Assembly (NCBI RefSeq): GCF_008704935.1
Contig: NZ_CP023692.1
Span: forward strand, 5,237,001-5,301,000
Direction: 5' to 3'
DNA length: 64,000 nt
Origin: Streptomyces vinaceus
GTDB taxonomy: Bacteria; Actinomycetota; Actinomycetes; Streptomycetales; Streptomycetaceae
Both the position numbers and the translations under genes were made by a program. The notes under the pieces were generated by a model. That model saw nothing but the letters and a program-made list of their open reading frames with translations. It ran no database searches and was not told the DNA's origin. Below, piece by piece: positions 1 to 8,838 of the stretch (the stretch's first letter is position 1; every line of letters begins with the position of its first letter).

Positions 1-570
1 CCGCTTGGGCCCGACCGCCAGCCCGATCCGGGTGTGGCCGAGCGCGGTCAGGTGGGTCACGGCGAGCTGCATGGCGGCGCGGTCGTCGGGGGAGACGAAG
101 GGGGCCTGCACCCTGTCGGAGAACCCGTTGATCAGGACGTACGGGACGCCCTGCCCGCGGAGTTGGTCGTAGCGGCCCATGTCGGCGGTGGTGTCGGCGT
201 GCAGCCCGGAGACGAAGATGATGCCGGAGACCCCGCGGTCGACCAGCATCTCGGTGAGCTCGTCCTCGGTGGACCCGCCGGGCGTCTGGGTGGCCAGCAC
301 CGGGGTGTACCCCTGCCGGGTCAGCGCCTGGCCGATGACCTGCGCGAGCGCCGGGAAGATGGGGTTGTCCAGCTCGGGGGTTATGAGGCCGACGAGCCCC
401 GCGCTGCGCTGGCGCAGCTTGACCGGGCGCTCGTAGCCGAGCACGTCGAGCGCGGCCAGCACCGATTCACGGGTGCCGGCGGCCACACCGGGCTTGCCGT
501 TGAGCACGCGGCTGACTGTGGCTTCGCTGACCCCCGCCTGGGCTGCGATGTCGGCTAGCCGTGCGGTCAC
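1..570 (-). CDS. LacI-family transcriptional repressor, MalR-like (C-terminal part beyond window edge)
   Basis: The first 190 codons are visible and the 3' end lies left of position 1. The N-terminus is a LacI helix-turn-helix (LADIAAQAGVSEATVSRVLN, residues 4-23), followed by the periplasmic-binding-protein-like effector domain (GLVGLITPELDNPIFPA). The GTG at 568-570 puts the helix-turn-helix at the usual place. The gene starts 26 bases after the stop of the GH13 gene at 597-2222 with no terminator between, so the two are likely co-transcribed. It closely resembles the complete repressor at 7346-8362. The location beside malEFG suggests control of maltodextrin genes; the ligand is inferred, not seen. 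Confidence 0.93.
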   Translation of the reverse strand, partial: MTARLADIAAQAGVSEATVSRVLNGKPGVAAGTRESVLAALDVLGYERPVKLRQRSAGLVGLITPELDNPIFPALAQVIGQALTRQGYTPVLATQTPGGSTEDELTEMLVDRGVSGIIFVSGLHADTTADMGRYDQLRGQGVPYVLINGFSDRVQAPFVSPDDRAAMQLAVTHLTALGHTRIGLAVGPKR

Positions 571-596
571 GGGATTGGACTGTACCGGTCCCCGGC

Positions 597-2222
597 TCAC
601 AACGCCCACCACGTGCACGAATCCGGCGGCAGCAGCACGGTCCGGCCGTCGGTCTCCACCGGCGCGCTGGAGAGTACGGGGCGCCCCGGCGCGGGGAGTT
701 CGAGCGGCTCGGAGCGGCTGTTGAGGGTGCAGGCGAACCCGGGCCGAGTGAAGAGGAGCATGCCCTCGGGCGCCGGCAGCCAGGTCAGCGGGCCGGCGTC
801 GGGGGAGCCGAGGCCGGGCAGCGCGCGGCGCAGCTCCAGGGCGGCGCGGTACAGCTCCAGCGTGGAGTGGGGGTCGCCGGTCTGGGCGGCGACGCTGAGC
901 GGGGCCCAGTCGGCGGGCTGCGGCAGCCAGCTGCCGGCCGGCCCGAACCCGTACGGGGGCCGCTCGCCGGACCAGGGCAGCGGGATGCGGCAGCCGTCAC
1001 GCAGCCCGTCCTGCCCGGCCGAGCGCAGGAAGGCGGGGTCCTGGCGCACGGCGTCGGGGAGGTCGGCGACCTCGGGCAGGCCGAGCTCCTCGCCCTGGTA
1101 GAGGTAGGCCGACCCGGGCAGGGCGAGCATCAGCAGCGCGGCGGCCCGGGCGCGGGCCAGGCCCCGGGCGCCGCCCCCGTACCGCGTGACGTGGCGTACG
1201 ACGTCGTGGTTGGACAGCACCCAGGTGGTGGTGGCGCCGACGGAGGCGGTGGCGGCCAGGGACTCGTCGATGACGGTCCGCATCGCCCCGGTCTCCCAGG
1301 GACAGTTCAGGAAGCGGAAATTGAAGGCCTGGTGCAGTTCGTCGGGCCGTACGTACAGGGCGAGCCGCTCGGACGTCGGCGCCCAGGCCTCCGCGACGCC
1401 GATGCGCGGGCCCTCGTAGGAGTCGAGCAGCCGCCGCCAGGAGCGGTGGATCTCGTGGACGCCGTCCTGGTCGAAGAAGGGGAGCGGCTCGGTGCCGATC
1501 AAGGTGGCCTGGGCGCCGCGCCCGATGTCGGGCATACCGGGCGCCTTGACCATGCCGTGGGCCACGTCGATGCGGAACCCGTCCACGCCGAGGTCGAGCC
1601 AGAAACGCAGGACGGAGGAGAACTCCTGCGCCACCTCGGGGTGCTCCCAGTTCAGGTCGGGCTGCTCGGGGGCGAAGAGGTGCAGGTACCAGGCCCCGTC
1701 GGGGGTGCGGGTCCAGGCGGGGCCGCCGAAGACGGACTCCCAGTCGTTGGGCGGGAGCTCCCCGCCGGGTCCGCGGCCGGGGCGGAAGTGGTAGCGGGCC
1801 CGGGCCTCGCCCCCGGGGTCGGCGAGGGCCTCCCGGAACCAGGCGTGCCGGTCGGAGGTGTGGTTGGGCACCACGTCCACGATGACCCGCAGGCCCAGTG
1901 CGTGGGCGGCCCGGACGAGCTCGTCGGCGTCGGAGAGGTCCCCGAAGAGGGGGTCGACGGCCCGGTAGTCGGCGACGTCGTAGCCGCCGTCCGCCTGCGG
2001 GGAGACGTAGAAGGGGGTGAGCCACACGGCGTCGACCCCGAGCCGGGCCAGGTGGGGCAGGCGGGTGCGCACCCCCTGGAGGTCGCCGATGCCGTCGCCG
2101 TCGCTGTCCGCGAAGGAGCGTACGTACACCTGGTAGATGACGGCATCGCGCCACCAGCCGCCGCTTCCGGTGGCGTTGCTGGAAGCGCTTGCAAGCCGGG
2201 CGGCGGTCAGCTCATGGGTCAT
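597..2222 (-). CDS. GH13 alpha-glucosidase/oligo-glucosidase, first copy
   Basis: This 541-residue protein is a cytoplasmic GH13 glucosidase with no signal peptide, expected to release glucose from imported maltodextrins. It begins with the oligo-1,6-glucosidase signature WWRDAVIYQVYVRSFADSDG. The catalytic landmarks are present: DVVPNHTSD, the nucleophile in DGFRIDVAHG, the acid/base in IGVAEAW, and LSNHDVVRH. An upstream in-frame extension exists, but the ATG at 2220-2222 matches the start of the second copy at 5742-7349 in length and sequence (MTHELTAARL against MTQHLADALT). It is divergent from malE and shares its 233-base control region. The exact substrate cannot be read from sequence. 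Confidence 0.93.
   Translation of the reverse strand: MTHELTAARLASASSNATGSGGWWRDAVIYQVYVRSFADSDGDGIGDLQGVRTRLPHLARLGVDAVWLTPFYVSPQADGGYDVADYRAVDPLFGDLSDADELVRAAHALGLRVIVDVVPNHTSDRHAWFREALADPGGEARARYHFRPGRGPGGELPPNDWESVFGGPAWTRTPDGAWYLHLFAPEQPDLNWEHPEVAQEFSSVLRFWLDLGVDGFRIDVAHGMVKAPGMPDIGRGAQATLIGTEPLPFFDQDGVHEIHRSWRRLLDSYEGPRIGVAEAWAPTSERLALYVRPDELHQAFNFRFLNCPWETGAMRTVIDESLAATASVGATTTWVLSNHDVVRHVTRYGGGARGLARARAAALLMLALPGSAYLYQGEELGLPEVADLPDAVRQDPAFLRSAGQDGLRDGCRIPLPWSGERPPYGFGPAGSWLPQPADWAPLSVAAQTGDPHSTLELYRAALELRRALPGLGSPDAGPLTWLPAPEGMLLFTRPGFACTLNSRSEPLELPAPGRPVLSSAPVETDGRTVLLPPDSCTWWAL
2180..2193. promoter_or_regulatory. LacI/CRE-type operator inside the 5' coding region of the GH13 gene
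   Basis: The bases TGGAAGCGCTTGCA match the LacI/GalR-family CRE consensus TGNAANCGNTNNCA at every fixed position. The site lies about codons 10-15 of the GH13 gene at 597-2222. A repressor bound here could block elongation or loop to sites in the malE promoter. Function is inferred. Confidence 0.5.
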
Positions 2223-2455
2223 ATCGGGGTCAACGCGTCTACATGCCCCCTGGTTGCGGGCTGGTCGCGGGCCTGCGCACCCGAAGGACGTTCGATCCGA
2301 CAGCAAGTTGCGGCAACCGTCCGGACACACGGATGTAACGATCAGCGTCTCTTGCAGAAAATTGCCGCAAGCTCTTTCGGTCGGCTTTCAGGCTTGTTAC
2401 GTTCCCTGCAACTCGGGACCGCGAGGGCGCGGCCGGGATCATCGAAGGAGTTCAT
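2223..2455. promoter_or_regulatory. malE: Divergent control region of malEFG and the left GH13-lacI pair
   Basis: This 233-base gap holds TTGC/GCAA half-sites typical of Streptomyces MalR/amylase operators. One cluster is at 2303-2316 (GCAAGTTGCGGCAA) and one at 2351-2371 (CTTGCAGAAAATTGC followed by CGCAAG). The second resembles the repeats in front of the alpha-amylase at 11557. A strong ribosome binding site, GAAGGAG at 2444-2450, precedes malE. Maltose repression through LacI proteins is the established arrangement in Streptomyces; binding here is inferred. Confidence 0.6.
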
Positions 2456-3727
2456 ATGCGGCGTGGCATAGCGGCCACCGCGCTGGTCGCGACCCTGGCG
2501 CTCGCGGCGACGGCTTGCGGCGGTGACGACAAGGGCGGCGACGAGACCAAGGCCGGCGGGGAGCTCTCCGGCACGGTCACGTGGTGGGACACCTCGAACG
2601 ACGCCGAGAAGGCCAGCTTCCAGAAGATCGCCGAGGCGTTCACCGCGAAGCACCCGAAGGTCACCGTCAAGTACGTCAACGTCCCGTACGGCGACGCGCA
2701 GAACAAGGTCAAGAACGCCTTCAGCAGCGGTTCCGAAGCCCCTGACGTGATCCGCGCGGACGTCGGCTGGGTCGCCGACTTCGCCTCCCTCGGCTACCTC
2801 GACGAGGTCCCGGCCGAGACGGCCAAGAAGGTCGACGCCGAGTTCCTGCCGCAGGCCGCGGCCAGCGGCAAGTACGAGGGCAAGACCTACGCGGTCCCGC
2901 AGGTCATCGACACCCTCGGCCTCTTCTACAACAAGAAGATGCTCGCCGACGCCGGCGTCCAGCCCCCCAAGACCCTGGAGGAGGTCAAGACCGCCGCCGC
3001 CGCGATCAAGGCGAAGACCGGCAAGGCCGGCCTCTACCTGCGCGGCGACGACTCCTACTGGTTCCTGCCGCTGATCTACGGCGAGGGCGGCGACCTCGTC
3101 GACGCGAAGAACAAGACGGTCACCGTCGACAACCCGGCCGGCGTCAAGGCGTTCAAGACCGCCCGCGACCTGGTCACCTCGGGTGCGGCGATCACCAACG
3201 CCACCGACGGCTGGACCAACATGCAGACCGCCTTCAAGTCGGGCGAGGCCGCGATGATGATCAACGGTCCGTGGGCCGTCGCCGACACCTACGCCGGTGA
3301 CCAGTTCAAGGACAAGGCCAACCTCGGCGTCGCCGCCGTCCCGGCCGGCTCCGTCAAGGCCGGTGCCCCGCAGGGCGGGCACGACCTCGCCGTCTACGCC
3401 GGTTCCAAGAACCGCGCCGCCGCGCACGCCTTCGTCGAGTACATGACCTCGCAGGACGTGCAGGTGCAGTCCACCAAGGAGCTCAGCCTGCTCCCGACCC
3501 GGGCCGCCGCCTACGAGCAGCCGGACGTCAAGTCCAGCGAGATGGTCCAGTTCTTCAAGCCGGCCGTGGACAAGGCCGTCGAGCGCGCCTGGATCCCGGA
3601 GAACGGCTCCCTCTTCGAGCCGCTGAAGGTCGAGTACACCAAGGCGATCACCGGGGCGTCGAGCCCGGAGGACGCGGCCAAGTCGGCCGGCACCGAGTTC
3701 CGCAAGATCCTCAAGGGCTGGAAGTAG
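2456..3727 (+). CDS. malE: Maltose/maltodextrin ABC transporter substrate-binding lipoprotein
   Basis: This is a 423-residue extracytoplasmic solute-binding protein of the family 1/MalE type. A lipoprotein signal peptide ends in ATAC with the lipidated cysteine at residue 21. The mature protein opens with LSGTVTWWDTSND and contains the family's FKSGEAAMMINGPWAV segment near residue 265. It captures maltodextrins and delivers them to the permeases encoded 8 bases downstream (malF) and beyond (malG). No ATPase gene is present; streptomycetes usually energise such importers with a shared MsiK encoded elsewhere. The ATG at 2456 has a GAAGGAG ribosome binding site 5 bases away. Confidence 0.95.
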   Translation: MRRGIAATALVATLALAATACGGDDKGGDETKAGGELSGTVTWWDTSNDAEKASFQKIAEAFTAKHPKVTVKYVNVPYGDAQNKVKNAFSSGSEAPDVIRADVGWVADFASLGYLDEVPAETAKKVDAEFLPQAAASGKYEGKTYAVPQVIDTLGLFYNKKMLADAGVQPPKTLEEVKTAAAAIKAKTGKAGLYLRGDDSYWFLPLIYGEGGDLVDAKNKTVTVDNPAGVKAFKTARDLVTSGAAITNATDGWTNMQTAFKSGEAAMMINGPWAVADTYAGDQFKDKANLGVAAVPAGSVKAGAPQGGHDLAVYAGSKNRAAAHAFVEYMTSQDVQVQSTKELSLLPTRAAAYEQPDVKSSEMVQFFKPAVDKAVERAWIPENGSLFEPLKVEYTKAITGASSPEDAAKSAGTEFRKILKGWK

Positions 3728-3735
3728 ACAAGACG

Positions 3736-4764
3736 ATGGCTGCTCACACCAGCCAGTCGGTGGCGAAGGCCGCGGGCGGCGACGGGGAAGACTCCGTCGC
3801 GGCCCGCGGCCGGAGCCGCAGGACTGACAGCGCGAAGCGCGGTGGCCTGGGGCGCGCCCTGGCCACCCACTGGTACGCCTGGGCCATGGTCGCCCCGGTG
3901 GTGCTCGTCCTCGGCGTGATCATCGGCTGGCCGCTCGCCCGCGGCGTCTACCTGTCGCTGACCGACGCCAACGAGCGCAACGTCGGCCGTACGATCGGCG
4001 CCAACCACATCGAGGCGACGTACACGTTCGTCGGCCTCGACAACTACGCCGACGTCCTGGCCGACCCGGTGTTCCTGCAGCGGCTGGTGTGGACGGTGGT
4101 GTGGACCGTCCTGTGCGTGTCGATCACCTTCACGCTCGGACTGGCCCTGGCCAACATGCTGAACCGGGACTTCCGGGGCCGCGCCGCCTACCGCATGGCG
4201 CTCATCCTGCCCTGGGCCGTCCCCGGCTTCGTCTCCGTCTTCGCCTGGCGGTTCCTGTTCAACCGCGACAGCGGCATCCTGAACAAGATCCTCGACGGGG
4301 GCGGCATTTCGGCGATCCCGTGGCTCGACGACCCGACCTGGGCGAAGTTCTCGGTCGTCGCCGTCAACGTCTGGCTCGGCGTCCCGTTCATGATGGTCGC
4401 CCTGCTCGGCGGGCTGCAGTCGATCCCCGGCGAGCTGTACGAGGCCGCCGAGATGGACGGGGCCACGTCCTGGCAGCGGTTCCGGCACATCACCCTGCCC
4501 GGTCTGCGGGCGGTGAGCATGACCGTGATCCTGCTCTCCACCATCTGGACCTTCAACATGTTCCCGGTGATCTTCCTGCTGACGCGGGGCGGACCGGGCG
4601 ATTCCACGGAGATCCTGGTGACCCAGGCCTTCCGGGAGGCGTTCGTGGCCAGTCCGCGCGATTTCGCCGGCTCCGCCACCTGGGGCGTGCTCATCCTCGC
4701 CCTGCTCATGATCTTCGCGCTGGTCTACCGGCGCTCGCTGCGCAAGCAGGGAGAGGTGTGGTGA
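3736..4764 (+). CDS. malF: Maltose/maltodextrin ABC transporter permease
   Basis: This 342-residue membrane protein is the first permease of the importer. A polar N-terminus of about 45 residues precedes six hydrophobic segments, beginning with WAMVAPVVLVLGVIIGWPLA. The EAA loop that docks the ATPase is visible as EAAEMDGATSWQRFRHITLP around residue 235. Its stop overlaps the malG start in a GTGA arrangement at 4761-4764, which indicates translational coupling. Length and order (E-F-G) match the family. Confidence 0.95.
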   Translation: MAAHTSQSVAKAAGGDGEDSVAARGRSRRTDSAKRGGLGRALATHWYAWAMVAPVVLVLGVIIGWPLARGVYLSLTDANERNVGRTIGANHIEATYTFVGLDNYADVLADPVFLQRLVWTVVWTVLCVSITFTLGLALANMLNRDFRGRAAYRMALILPWAVPGFVSVFAWRFLFNRDSGILNKILDGGGISAIPWLDDPTWAKFSVVAVNVWLGVPFMMVALLGGLQSIPGELYEAAEMDGATSWQRFRHITLPGLRAVSMTVILLSTIWTFNMFPVIFLLTRGGPGDSTEILVTQAFREAFVASPRDFAGSATWGVLILALLMIFALVYRRSLRKQGEVW

Positions 4765-5666
4765 CCGTGACGACGACCGACGTCCCCGCGACCCAGCAGG
4801 GCGCGACCCGGCCGAGTGCGGCCCAGCAGGGCGTGCGCAAGAGGGGCGAGCGCTCCCCCCTCGCCTCCGCCGGACTGCACGCCACCCTGATCGTCGCGTC
4901 CGTGATCGCCGTCTTCCCGGTGCTGTGGGTCCTGCTGACCTCCATCAAGCCCGCGAAGCACGCCATCTCCACGGACTTCGTGAAGGAACCGACCCTGGAG
5001 AACTACCGGTACCTGGTGGAGTCGACCTCCTTCTTCACCTGGTTCGGCAACTCCGTGCTCGTGGCCGGCATCACCACCGTCCTCGGCGTGTTCATCGCCG
5101 CCACCACCGGCTACGCCGTCAGCCGGTTCAAGTTCCCCGGCATGAAGCCGCTGATGTGGACCCTGCTCGTCACGCAGATGTTCCCGATGGCCATCCTGAT
5201 CGTCCCGCTCTACAACCTCATGGGAGACCTGGGGCTGCTCAACCAGCCGCTCGGGCTGATCATCACGTACCTCACCATCGCCGTGCCGTTCTGCGCCTGG
5301 ATGATGAAGGGGTTCTTCGACACCATCCCGGTCGAGATCGACGAATCCGGCCGCGTCGACGGACTCAACCCCTTCGGCACCTTCTGGCGGCTGATCCTGC
5401 CGCTGGCCAAGCCCGGCCTCGCCGTCACCGGCTTCTACTCGTTCATCACCGCCTGGGGCGAGGTCGCATACGCCTCCGCCTTCATGGTCGGCGACGAACA
5501 CCTCACCCTCGCCGGGGGCCTGCAGACCTTCGTCACGCAGTACACCTCCAACTGGGGTGCGATGAGCGCCGCTTCGGTCCTCATCGCCATCCCGGCGGCC
5601 ATCTTCTTCCTCTTCGCCCAGCGTCACCTCGTCGCCGGGATGACGGCAGGCGCGACCAAGGGCTGA
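4761..5666 (+). CDS. malG: Maltose/maltodextrin ABC transporter permease
   Basis: This 301-residue second permease has six membrane segments, the first being HATLIVASVIAVFPVLWVLL. The EAA loop reads EIDESGRVDGLNPFGTFWRL near residue 193. The GTG at 4761 overlaps the malF stop; a longer open frame reaches further upstream but lies inside malF, so the overlap start is preferred. The next gene, a GH13 glucosidase, begins 75 bases later without an obvious terminator and is likely in the same transcript. Confidence 0.95.
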   Translation: MTVTTTDVPATQQGATRPSAAQQGVRKRGERSPLASAGLHATLIVASVIAVFPVLWVLLTSIKPAKHAISTDFVKEPTLENYRYLVESTSFFTWFGNSVLVAGITTVLGVFIAATTGYAVSRFKFPGMKPLMWTLLVTQMFPMAILIVPLYNLMGDLGLLNQPLGLIITYLTIAVPFCAWMMKGFFDTIPVEIDESGRVDGLNPFGTFWRLILPLAKPGLAVTGFYSFITAWGEVAYASAFMVGDEHLTLAGGLQTFVTQYTSNWGAMSAASVLIAIPAAIFFLFAQRHLVAGMTAGATKG

Positions 5667-5741
5667 CGCCCCTCCCGCGACCCAGGGCCGACCACCCTGC
5701 CTGCCCCCTCACACCCCCGGCCCGATCTCTCCAAGGACGAC

Positions 5742-7349
5742 ATGACCCAGCACCTCGCCGACGCACTGACTTCGGACAGTGGCCTTCCCACCGCCACCGG
5801 CACCCGGCCCGGCTGGTGGAGAGAAGCGGTGATCTACCAGGTCTATCCGCGCAGCTTCGCCGACTCCAACGGGGACGGCATGGGGGACCTCGAAGGCATC
5901 CGCCGCCGCCTGCCCTACCTCAAGGAGCTGGGCGTCGACGCCGTCTGGCTCAGCCCCTTCTACGCCTCCCCGCAGGCCGACGCCGGCTACGACGTCGCCG
6001 ACTACCGGGCCATCGACCCCATGTTCGGCACGCTGCACGACGCCGACGCCGTGATCCGCGAGGCGCACGGGCTGGGCCTGCGCATCATCGTGGACCTCGT
6101 CCCCAACCACTGCTCCGACCAGCACGAATGGTTCAAGCAGGCGCTGCGGGAGGGCCCCGGCACCCCGCTGCGCGAGCGCTTCCACTTCCGGCCGGGGCGC
6201 GGGGCCGACGGCTCCGAGCCGCCGAACGACTGGGAGTCGATCTTCGGCGGGCCGGCCTGGACCCGGGTGGCGGACGGGGAGTGGTACCTGCACCTCTTCG
6301 CCCCCGAGCAGCCCGACTTCAACTGGGAACACCCCGCCGTCCAGGACGAGTTCCGCTCCATCCTGCGCTTCTGGCTCGACCTGGGCGCGGACGGCTTCCG
6401 CATCGACGTGGCCCACGGGCTGGTGAAGGCCCCGGGCCTGCCCGACCTCGGGCGCGACGAGCAGCTCAAGCTGCTCGGCAACCAGGTGCTGCCCTTCTTC
6501 GACCAGGACGGGGTCCACGAGATCTACCGCTCCTGGCGGAAGGTGCTCGACGAGTACGCCGGCGACCGCATCGGCGTCGCCGAGGCGTGGACCCCGAGCG
6601 CGGACCGCACCGCCCTGTACCTGCGCCCCGACGAGCTGCACCAGGCCTTCAACTTCCACTACCTCGGCACGGGATGGGACGCGCAGGCGCTGCGCGCCGC
6701 GATCGACGACTCGCTCGACTCGATGCGGCCGGTGGGCGCGCCGACGACCTGGGTGCTGTCCAACCACGACGTCGTACGCCACCGCACGCGCTTCGGCAGC
6801 CTGGAGCGGGCGCGGGCCGCCGCGCTGCTGATGCTGGCGCTGCCGGGGTCGGCGTACGTCTACCAGGGCGAGGAGCTCGGCCTGCCGGAGGTCGAGGACC
6901 TGCCGGACGAGGTGCGCCAGGACCCCTCCTTCTTCAAGGCGAACGGGCAGGAGGGGCTGCGCGACGGCTGCCGCGTGCCGATCCCGTGGTCGGGCGACCG
7001 GGCCCCGTACGGCTTCGGCGACGGCGGCAGCTGGCTGCCGCAGCCGGCCGAGTGGGCCGCTCTGAGCGTGGAGGCCCAGACGGGCGACCCCGCCTCCACC
7101 CTGGAGCTGTACCGGGCGGCGCTGCGGATCCGCCGGGACCACGCCGACCTGGGCGCGGGTGACGCGGTGGAGTGGCTGGAGGCGCCGCGGGGCGTGCTGG
7201 CCTTCCGGCGCGGCGGCTTCGTCTGCACGGTCAACACGACGGGGGAGCCGGTACGGATGCCCGCGCCGGGGGCGGTGCTGCTCGCGAGCGGCGAGGTCAC
7301 GGACCCCGGGGTCCTCGGCGCCGACACGGCGGTGTGGTGGCAGGGGTGA
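5742..7349 (+). CDS. aglA: GH13 alpha-glucosidase/oligo-glucosidase, second copy
   Basis: This 535-residue cytoplasmic GH13 enzyme lies downstream of malG, the position held by aglA in Streptomyces maltose operons. It has WWREAVIYQVYPRSFADSNG at the N-terminus, then DLVPNHCSD, nucleophile motif DGFRIDVAHG near residue 217, acid/base motif IGVAEAW near 277 and LSNHDVVRH near 340. It is likely to hydrolyse imported maltodextrins to glucose. Its stop overlaps the start of a lacI gene by four bases (GTGA, 7346-7349). It is plainly a paralogue of the gene at 597-2222. The symbol is a position-based suggestion. Confidence 0.92.
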   Translation: MTQHLADALTSDSGLPTATGTRPGWWREAVIYQVYPRSFADSNGDGMGDLEGIRRRLPYLKELGVDAVWLSPFYASPQADAGYDVADYRAIDPMFGTLHDADAVIREAHGLGLRIIVDLVPNHCSDQHEWFKQALREGPGTPLRERFHFRPGRGADGSEPPNDWESIFGGPAWTRVADGEWYLHLFAPEQPDFNWEHPAVQDEFRSILRFWLDLGADGFRIDVAHGLVKAPGLPDLGRDEQLKLLGNQVLPFFDQDGVHEIYRSWRKVLDEYAGDRIGVAEAWTPSADRTALYLRPDELHQAFNFHYLGTGWDAQALRAAIDDSLDSMRPVGAPTTWVLSNHDVVRHRTRFGSLERARAAALLMLALPGSAYVYQGEELGLPEVEDLPDEVRQDPSFFKANGQEGLRDGCRVPIPWSGDRAPYGFGDGGSWLPQPAEWAALSVEAQTGDPASTLELYRAALRIRRDHADLGAGDAVEWLEAPRGVLAFRRGGFVCTVNTTGEPVRMPAPGAVLLASGEVTDPGVLGADTAVWWQG

Positions 7350-8362
7350 CCTCCCCGCTCCGGCTGACGGACATCGCCGCGCAGGCCCAGGTCAGCGAGG
7401 CGACGGTCAGCCGTGTGCTCAACGGCAAGGCGGGCGTGGCGGCCGGCACCCGGCACCGGGTGCTGGCCGCCATGGACCTGCTGGGCTACGAGCGCCCGGT
7501 ACGGCTGAGGCGCCGCAGCAACGGGCTGGTCGGTCTGCTGATTCCGGAGCTGACCAACCCCATCTTCCCGGCGTTCGCCCAGGTCATCGAGCAGGCGCTG
7601 GCGGGCCACGGCTACACGCCGGTGCTGTGCACGCAGACGCCGGGCGGGGCCACCGAGGACGAGCTGGTGGAACAGCTGGAGGAGCGCGGGGTCACGGGGA
7701 TCGTCTTCCTGTCGGGGCTGCACGCGGACGCGTCGCTGGACCCGTCCCGCTACCAGCGGCTGTCGTCGCGGGGCGTGCCCTTCGTCCTGATCAACGGGTT
7801 CAACGAGCACGTCAACGCCCCGTTCATCTCGCCGGACGACCGTGCGGCGGCGGACATGGCGGTACGTCATCTCGCGGACCTGGGCCACCGGCGCATCGGC
7901 CTGGCGATAGGGCCGACCCGGTACGTTCCGTCGGCCCGCAAGGAGGCGGGGTTCAAGGCGGCGCTGCCGTCCGCCGAGTCGCAGGGCCTGATCCAGCGGA
8001 CGCTGTTCACGGTGGAGGGGGGCCACGCGGCGGGCGGCGCCCTGCTGGAACGCGGCTGTACGGGCATCGTGTGCGGCAGCGATCCGATGGCGCTCGGCGT
8101 GATCCGTGCGGCGAGGGAGCGGGGGCTGAGGGTCCCCGAGGACGTCTCGGTCGTCGGCTTCGACGACTCCCCGCTGATCGCCTTCACGGACCCGCCGCTG
8201 ACGACGGTCCGCCAGCCGGTCCGCGCGATGGCCACGGCGGCGGTGGGCGCCCTCCTGGAGGCGGTGGCCGGCACCCCGGTCCAGCGCACCGAGTACGTCT
8301 TCCAGCCGGAACTGGTGGTCAGGGGTTCGACGGCCCAGGTCCCGGAAGCCACGGCCCTCTAG
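7346..8362 (+). CDS. LacI-family transcriptional repressor, MalR-like
   Basis: This complete 338-residue regulator has a helix-turn-helix at residues 5-24 (LTDIAAQAQVSEATVSRVLN), the hinge that follows it, and a ligand-binding core ending in DVSVVGFDDSPLIAFTDPPL, the usual LacI C-terminal signature. The GTG at 7346 overlaps the upstream GH13 stop, giving coupled translation; a longer frame exists only inside that gene. With its sister at 1-570 it presumably represses malEFG and amylase genes in the absence of maltodextrins. Which of the two is the functional MalR cannot be told from sequence. Confidence 0.93.
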   Translation: MTSPLRLTDIAAQAQVSEATVSRVLNGKAGVAAGTRHRVLAAMDLLGYERPVRLRRRSNGLVGLLIPELTNPIFPAFAQVIEQALAGHGYTPVLCTQTPGGATEDELVEQLEERGVTGIVFLSGLHADASLDPSRYQRLSSRGVPFVLINGFNEHVNAPFISPDDRAAADMAVRHLADLGHRRIGLAIGPTRYVPSARKEAGFKAALPSAESQGLIQRTLFTVEGGHAAGGALLERGCTGIVCGSDPMALGVIRAARERGLRVPEDVSVVGFDDSPLIAFTDPPLTTVRQPVRAMATAAVGALLEAVAGTPVQRTEYVFQPELVVRGSTAQVPEATAL

Positions 8363-8379
8363 GTCGTGTCCGGTGGACG

Positions 8380-8420
8380 CCGCAGGGGCGACCGACGTCT
8401 CCGTCGGGCCGCCCCTGCGG
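8380..8420. terminator. Bidirectional hairpin between lacI and the small secreted protein gene
   Basis: The arms CCGCAGGGGC (8380-8389) and GCCCCTGCGG (8411-8420) are perfect. A second stem inside them, CCGACG/CGTCGG, closes a tctc loop. It lies between convergent genes and can serve both. Confidence 0.75.
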
Positions 8421-8433
8421 GCCGGGCGCCGGA

Positions 8434-8688
8434 TCAGGCACCGATGTGCTGCCCCGTCAGCCACTCCCGCTCGCCGCTCTTCTCGCAGGACGAGTTGTAG
8501 ACCGGGCCGGCGAACGCCGGGAGGTTGTGCGGGACCGCGGCGAACGTGGAGCAGTTCGACGCGCGCTCCGAGCGGCCGCCGGTGAAGTAGTCGACGTCGA
8601 GCCCGTCGTCGGCCAGGGCGGCACCGGCCCCGCCCAGCAGGATGCCGGCGGCCAGGACGGACGCGGTGACAGCAGAACGAATACGCAT
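8434..8688 (-). CDS. Small secreted protein of unknown function
   Basis: This 84-residue protein begins with a Sec signal peptide (MRIRSAVTASVLAAGILLGG, predicted cleavage after AALA). The mature part of about 55 residues has two cysteines (ERASNCSTF and NSSCEKSG) that could form a disulfide. The ATG at 8686-8688 is chosen because GGGGAG lies 2-7 bases upstream and the signal peptide starts there; an upstream in-frame extension has neither feature. It resembles small actinobacterial secreted proteins but no family is recognised. It sits downstream of the beta-propeller gene, 150 bases away, and may be independent of it. Confidence 0.75.
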   Translation of the reverse strand: MRIRSAVTASVLAAGILLGGAGAALADDGLDVDYFTGGRSERASNCSTFAAVPHNLPAFAGPVYNSSCEKSGEREWLTGQHIGA

Positions 8689-8838
8689 GACTCCCCTAAG
8701 GTTCATCGGAGGGACGCGCTGTTCGGTCCGCGCGTCGGCCGGTCCAACAGTCCATGAGCGCCACGGGGAACGGGCGTTCACTCCAATGCCCGCAGCTGTA
8801 TCGTTTCGACACTTTGCGCCCCCGTGCGCGCCCCCCGG

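Noticed and set aside
561..2471. A 636-codon plus-strand frame over the left GH13 gene
   Set aside because: It is antisense to a gene with intact GH13 catalytic motifs and runs into the malE start.
8353..8757. Frames crossing the gap after the right lacI gene
   Set aside because: They read through the terminator hairpin and antisense to the small secreted protein, which has a proper signal peptide and ribosome binding site.
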